Assembly: GCA_020746105.1 (NCBI GenBank)
Contig: CM036630.1
Location: 9,529,840 to 9,593,839, forward strand
Origin: Trogon surrucura
Lineage: Eukaryota > Chordata > Aves > Trogoniformes > Trogonidae
DNA: 64,000 bases
Reading direction: 5' to 3'
Shown here: positions 57,900 to 64,000 of the stretch, piece by piece
Layout: each line of letters opens with the position of its first letter
Numbering within the stretch: the stretch's first letter is position 1
Notes under the pieces: generated by a model
Told to the model about the DNA's origin: nothing
What the model saw: the letters and a program-made list of their open reading frames with translations, nothing else
Database searches by the model: none
Program-made: the position numbers and the translations under genes

Positions 57900-58430
57900 A
57901 GCATTCTCATTGCAGGAAGCAGAGAGTTTGGGCTGGATGGAGAAGGTGATGGTGGCCCCCATCCATCTCAAGGTCAAAAGTCAAAATGATAAAGGAAGCG
58001 CCCGCCTGTGGTACCTGGGTGGAGTGCTGGGATAATGGGGGGGCAGCTTCTGGAAAGGTCCCCCCATGCTGTTGGGGTACAGACAGGTTGCCAGCAGGAC
58101 CAAGGTGCTGGCCCTGTGGATGATCCCGATGTCTGAGGGAAGAGCTCTGGAAAATGCCGTATTCGGTGAAAGCGTTGTTCCCCTCCTCAGGGACTCCTGA
58201 TAAGATGAGATCTGCTGCTTTAAAAAGCTGCTGGTTGCGCTCATCCTATCTTTAGCTCAGGTCATCAGAAAGCATTTTCTCTTTTGAAAAGTCAGTTCCT
58301 CTTGGTGCGAAAGCTTTCCTGCACTCACCCCCCGCCCCATCCGTTTTTCCATCTGAGCGCTCCGAAGCAGAGATTTCTGCCCGTGTCTTTGCAGCCTGCC
58401 TGCCTTCAGCGGGCGGTGGAGGGACCTTCG
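57900..58430. other. Intergenic DNA after the minisatellite
   Basis: About 0.5 kb of fairly GC-balanced sequence. No gene or repeat is recognised. Confidence 0.6.
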
Positions 58431-58434
58431 TTCC

Positions 58435-58545
58435 TCACCTGAGCTCTCTGCCTCCATAATGCGACACATGAGGTTAAATGACCATCTCAAGATCCTGCAT
58501 CAAATGAATGTCAGGGTCTTCCCAATTCCAATATCTCACTATGAG
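58435..58545 (-). repeat. Possible MIR/CORE-SINE relic (minus strand)
   Basis: GAGGTTAAATGACCATCTCA, then GATCCTGCATCAAATGAATG and TCAGGGTCTTCCCAATTCC, follow the MIR reverse-complement order (GAGGTTAAGTGACTTGCCCA, AAGTGAATGGCAGAG, and so on). Divergence is high. Confidence 0.4.
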
Positions 58546-61500
58546 TTTACTGAAAAAAGCAAAGCAACAAGCAGTGCATGCTGCGGCAATAACAAGCATA
58601 GGTAAAGAGCACTCTGCAGAATAGTAATTACAGCAAGGATGCATTTTCACAGTGCTTGCTGGTTTTGGTTTCTTTTTTTTCCCCCACAAAATGTCAGTGA
58701 CTCAAATTGCCAAGTCATCAGTTCTGGTTTTAATTAAAAATAAAAATACAGAATGAAGTCCTGTAGGCCACATTGTTTTTTCTCAACTGATTATGAACTT
58801 CCTCTAAATATTTTCATTTTCCCTCAGAAAGTGGTTGGGATGCTGCTATCTTGGCTGATAAAACAGCAATGGTCTCAAAGGAGATTATTGATTTGAAAGC
58901 ATCTGGCTAACGTGTGTTGAAGAGGATGATGCTCTTCAAGTGGCACGCACCAAAATCTGCAAACTGTATGTGACATTATATCACCTTAAAAAAACAAACA
59001 AAAAACCCCAGCCCATGATGGTGTAAGTGGGAACTAATTGCTTGAATGGCCTCTCCAGTTCCAGACACCTGTACCTCAGTCTAAACTTGACTCCTGTCAT
59101 GCTTAACTCCCTGAGCTTGTCATGCCAACTCCTGGATGAAAAGACTGAGTAACGGGTCCCAATGTCTTGATTTCAGCTGCAGTTAGGAACAGCTGCATGA
59201 AGGGTTAAGGAACCTGCCCAGAAAATGAAAGGAATTGCCATCTGGGAGGCAAGGGGAGGAGGAGAATATAGTCAGGAGATGTTTCCTTTTGCTCTGTGGT
59301 TAATCTGGGTCTCTGTCTTTCAAGACAAATCTTTGGAGGCCAAATTGGCTTTCCTAGAGAATAATCTTGAAACCAATTAATTTTGCACTTGTAGTAAGGG
59401 TGTACTCTACTAGTGGGAGCAAATAAGTGTCTCTCTTGGACAGAATATCCTCTCTATTCTGTTTTGGTTATACACCGAGGTTTGAATGGATCTACCCCCA
59501 AAATACCTTTCTACACAAGACAAGTTGAGCATAGCAGTATTGACTTTCATCAGAAGAGCGTCCTGTGTCACCAGAACTGAGATCATGGCTTCTCTGTGCT
59601 ATAAAGGGCCTTGAACTCAAGTTTTTGTCTGGATTACATGGCTTTTAGAAGTGTATTTGTATCCAGCCTTTGCTTCATCTAAAGGTTTGCTCCATCTAAA
59701 GGTTTCTGAAGGCCAAAAAGGACAAGCAAGATGGTCTAGCCTGGTATCTCCTATGATACAGTCCAAAGTGTCTCTCTCCTTATGTCTTCTCTGTTTGAGT
59801 AGATAAAATAACAGTATGGTACCTACCATCTAATGCAGCTGTTCCTGAAACAAACCTTGGGTAACTCTTGACGTGAGCAAACAGTTACCAACTCAAATGC
59901 ATTTGAGAAGAAACCTTCTATATCATGGTGCTGATGGATGTCTTCATTTGCAAAGTAGATGGAGTCAGGGTAAAACTGAAGCTCCTGTACAGCAGGAATC
60001 CAAAGCATACAACTGTCATCTTCTAGGGAAAATTAAGGGAAGCTCTGGGTGTGTAAAAGGAAAACTTCCCATTTCCTCGGTGATTTTTATGGGATTTAAA
60101 ATAAGATTGGCATCTGAAATGGATTCTTTTATGCAGAAGTCTTCACTCCATCAGGACTCAGCCATTGGTGCAGGAGCTTTCATGTGAAACTTTGGGGTTT
60201 CACCTCTAACATTCCCTGATTTTGTAAGCAACTTGAGTTAAATCCCTGTTTCTGGATGTATCATTTCCTTAACGTGTGAATAGCTTGTAGGGTGGCGCTT
60301 AGATAAGTAACGCTTGTGCGCATGGTGCTTTGAAATGCTAATCTGAAAGAACTAAAGAAGTGCAGTTCATTATTATGTTCTAATAGGATCTAAAATAGGT
60401 TCTCAGTCACCATATTGATCAGGTGGCGTGCCTGCCCCACTGATCCCCGCGCAGGGTGGGTTACTACCACACAGGTTGATTTTTGACACGCACTGCCAAA
60501 AACCATCCGTCATCTCCTGCTGTGACCTTGTACCACCTGTCTGTCCCGTGCAAGGCCAGCAATTAAAACATAAGGTAATGAAGATAGCAAGACATGAAAG
60601 GGCTTTTCACTAGTTGATCAAAGGGGCAGAGCACAGTGTTTTCGCAAGCAGAATATTGAAACCAATAGGGCTGGAAATGTGGTTAGGAAAGAAAGAAAAG
60701 AAAGTATTTTGAAATTTAACCTACAACTGTCCCTGTTGTTCCAGTGTGCTGTGTTAGGGGTGATTCTCTTGTGCTCTTAGGTTGCTTTTTGTGGTTTTGG
60801 GGTTTGTGCTTTTTGGTGGGGAAAAATATCAAGTATTTACTTTCCTCTTGTTACATGGAAAATAATCCTTATGTGTGTAACAATGAAATGCTGTAGGTAA
60901 TATTACTGCTGAGGACTGAAAAGGGGGTTTTAATGCCTTATTGTGTAAGAAATCATCTAGGCTTAAATTCTCAAGGTGAAATACTAGTGGGCTCTAAATG
61001 GCATCTAACCAGACAAATGTAATCACCTCATGCCTGGCTCTCAGAGGTGCTGATGACCAGCAGCTCTTGCTGATTTTTTTTTTTTTTTTTTTTAATGCAT
61101 CTAAAAGAAGAAATTAGCCCAGCGTCCCGGACAGACACACTGGCTGCCTGTGAGTGCTGGATGAGAGGCAGCCAGAACATCTCTTTTTATAGCAGCAATT
61201 CTGTTTTCATGCCTTCAGAACTAGGGTAAAGTAAGGCAAATTTTTTTTTGGCGTAGCTTGAAAAGGGCCATCTGTGAAGATACCAGTGCTCTGAGCATGG
61301 CTGCATGTGTGGCACATCTGTATGTTTAGTGGCTGTAGGATGGGGACTCTTACAATGCCCACTGAAGTACAAGGTGTGGATTGCTCTCTGTACATGTAAC
61401 TGGAAAGAAAAACTCAGATATACCATGTAACCCAGAACAAGTATAAAACTCCTCTAACCCTTGTAACCAGAAATAAATAGCAGAAGGATACTAGAGCTGC

Positions 61501-64000
61501 AGCATGGGAGGATGCCAGAAATGTAGCCGGGTGTTAGCATGTCCATCGACTTCCCCCCTGAGTCCTCGTACGCTGTCTGTGTTGGTATGAGAATCTTCAG
61601 TGGGATTAGCCGTGTCCGTAAAGTGAAGTGTGTGTAACTGCAGGGTGGGTCTGGACCTGTCTCTCTGCGTAGGCAGCAGAGAGGGAAGCGGCACCTGACA
61701 CAGCGCATAAAGCAGTGCGTGGAACCTCAAGTCAACCGAGACTTCTGTTTTCCTTCTCTGAAGTAGCGTAACTCATCTCCTTGGTATCATTAAAACTCAG
61801 TTGCTGAAGCCAGCCAGTAGGACTTTGTTCTATTTTTCTGGTACTTATAAGAAACTTACTTGCTTGACTGAAATGATTTTGAATATTTTTTGTGAGCCGT
61901 TTTTTAACGGCTTCTCCTGATGACAGCCAGGCAGCACTCTGCACGTCTGCATGCTGCACCTCCATTGACTGCAGCGACTGCTCTGAAAGCAGCTTTTATT
62001 TTTCACAGACTGTAAGGAGTACAGAAAAAAAAAAAAAATCCTGACCAGGAAGATGGGATTTGGGGGCAATTTTGAGGAGCTTGAAAGCTTGAGCTGGAGG
62101 ACAACGTGATCTATTTGGGAAATGTCTGCTCTGCTAAAATAAACTATGGTATATTCTTGCGACAGCAAAGTGCACCAAATCCAATTCCCAGTACGCAGAA
62201 CGCCTAGAAGATATTTCTGGGAGTAGGGGGTTTTAACTGTGGAAATTAATAATGTGTTCAACAAGCAGATTTGTTGATTCTAGGACTGAAACTCTAAAAT
62301 GTCTTTCTAAATTATGTTTTGTTATGTTTCTTACTAACTAGTAGTTGGAGCAGTTCACAGAATTTGAAATACTTGACAAACTTGCTTTTCTTTTCATCTT
62401 TGAGGCTGTTAAATCCTGATATTTCCCTCTGTACAGTAGTGTCATTCACATTTGTTTTTCCTTCAGCTTACCCATCTCTACAAATAGTAATTTAGCTCCA
62501 GGGTGTCTCCCCAAGACCAATTAATTTTATCCGACCCTAAGAAATAAAATTACTTTGGCCAGTAAGGACCTAACTTTGCGAGTTAGTTTCTCTTTGGAAC
62601 AGCTTATTTTTCCAGCACATCAGACTAGGCAAGTATCGAGTGATCTCTGCAAATCCTATTAGTGAACCCCTGCACTTGCGTGGCCCCTGCTTGTGGTTGT
62701 GTAGGAGTGAGGGTCTGTCTGTGCTGACCCAAATGCAAATGTGATGCCTCTCTCTAGGGAAGCCTGGAAAAGAGCCCTTGTCTCCTGACTTGCAGACCTG
62801 TGCTTTAGCTGTTTGGCCATGCTTCTTTGTTGACGCTAAATAAAATGCTATTTTAGGCAGGGATGACTGAACAGACTTGTTATAGTCTCAGTGGAGTCAG
62901 TGCATCCATTGCTCAGCACACAAAATTGGTTTAAAAATGCCCTGTTTGCTTTTCTGAATTTTCATCTCTCTCCCTGAGCTTCTGTCAGCTTTTCTTCTTG
63001 CTCACTTTCTGGGAAGCAGTTTGCTTTCTGTTTTATCCTCCCTCTTAGCATATCCATCTAGATTCCATTTATAGGGCTTGTGTGTGATTTGTAGTTCCAG
63101 TAACTCCTTTATGAAAACACAGAGAAACTTGCCTATTTTTACTCATCTCAGCCAGCCCACTGGCTCTGGTAGCCATTCTAGTCTGGGGCAAGCCTGTGCA
63201 GTACTATGATAGAAGTGCTAAAGATGCTTTAAAACTGGTCATTTAGTGAAGGCACAGCAGTACAACCTTCACTGTAGCTAGAAGCAGCAGCAATGATCTA
63301 CTTCAGCTGGTGCTTTTGCGGTAGCAAAATAATAATGTGTCTTTAGAGAGCAAAAGAGGATGGGGAAAAACTGGAATTCCTTTTGGTGTGGAAGTGAATT
63401 AGAGGTTAGGAGAGGCCTGTGGCTGGTGGACTGCTCCGAGGATGCTCTTGTTGCTAAACGGGGCTTGCTTACTGAATGATGCTCTGGTGTGGCAGGGTTT
63501 AAAGTGACTGCAGGAGACAGGTAGTGGTTTTCAAGTAACTTATTCCCTGTCACTTTGCTTAACCTTGATTGATTAACTTTCACAAACGTATTGCCAGTGC
63601 TTGATGTCCTGTTAGGAGAAATCTCCACTTCCCTCTCTTTCTGCATCAAAAGGTAGTATTACTTTTGTGTTGTAGTCAGTAACCACCCAAGAATGAAAAA
63701 TCGGACGCCAGCATGAAAGCCTGGCCCTTTCTCACTTTGGAGACAATGTGGAGTAGCATTTTAAAAGGTGTTGATTCTTCGTAATCATTTCCATTAACAA
63801 GAAGTCTCTTGCTGCTGATATTGATCTAAACTGTTGTCAGTGAGATGAATTAGGAGCAGGAGGTCTGAGCAGAGAGGGTTGTTGATCTGTTGTTTCCCTG
63901 CTGGGCTTCTAGGGAACATTGAAACAGCAAGCTAATTCCTGCCAGGACCATATCTCCTCGATTTCTGACTCCAGAGAACAACTTTCTATGTGAAAACTCC
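58546..64000. other. Intergenic DNA to the window end
   Basis: About 5.5 kb without a recognisable gene. A run of 20 T occurs at 61074-61093, and a two-copy CATCTAAAGGTTT lies near 59677-59704. The human order predicts NKX2-5 beyond the right edge, but no homeobox exon is present here. Open frames such as 61845-62264 and 63278-63649 on the minus strand show no family features. Confidence 0.65.

Noticed and set aside
56882..58035. Four overlapping open frames of about 340-360 codons across the pyrimidine array
   Set aside because: They are translations of a 19-21 bp simple repeat in different frames (Phe/Pro/Ser/Leu or Lys/Glu/Gly/Arg) and have no non-repeat core.
45661..64000. NKX2-5 exons expected from the human gene order
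   Set aside because: I looked for homeobox-like coding sequence on both strands and found none; the gene probably lies beyond the window.

Overview
The window is vertebrate nuclear DNA, almost certainly from a bird. It has spliced genes with GT-AG introns, three CpG-rich promoter-type regions, CR1-type retroposon tails on both strands, and a gene order (ATP6V0E1, CREBRF, BNIP1) that matches human 5q35.1, where NKX2-5 comes next. A SINE with a tRNA-Ile-like head and a CR1-like tail points to a lineage with CR1-mobilised SINEs; passerines are my first guess, but I cannot prove that here. I see no prokaryotic, phage, plasmid or CRISPR content.

Layout. Positions 1-8.7 kb hold the 3' part of ATP6V0E1 (+ strand; exon 1 lies before the window). 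Positions 8.7-12.8 kb are a short intergenic stretch ending in a CR1 tail. Positions 12.8-15.3 kb are a large CpG island with the CREBRF promoter and a noncoding first exon. Positions 15.3-38.7 kb are the rest of CREBRF: eight coding exons encoding 638 residues and a 3' UTR of about 5.8 kb. Positions 39.1-40.1 kb are the BNIP1 CpG island and 39.6-45.7 kb the complete BNIP1 gene (six coding exons, 229 residues). From 45.7 kb to the end I find no protein-coding gene. This flank is expected to lead towards NKX2-5 and holds a SINE, CR1 and MIR-like relics, a roughly 0.9-kb pure pyrimidine minisatellite, and AT-rich blocks that look like candidate enhancers.

The genes belong to different pathways: a small V-ATPase membrane subunit, a nutrient- and stress-responsive bZIP regulator, and an ER SNARE. 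All three are transcribed on the + strand. Coding exons were joined by reading splice sites and checking phase; every junction keeps frame, and both complete proteins come within one residue of the human length. Most long open frames elsewhere are chance: the large ones start on GTG or TTG, sit in stop-poor CpG islands, or come from the pyrimidine repeat.

I did not find a convincing undescribed system. The observations most worth follow-up are the SINE with intact Pol III boxes, the pyrimidine array, upstream ORFs and a CLEAR-like motif at the CREBRF 5' end, and NKX2-5/GATA-type motif pairs in the flank downstream of BNIP1.
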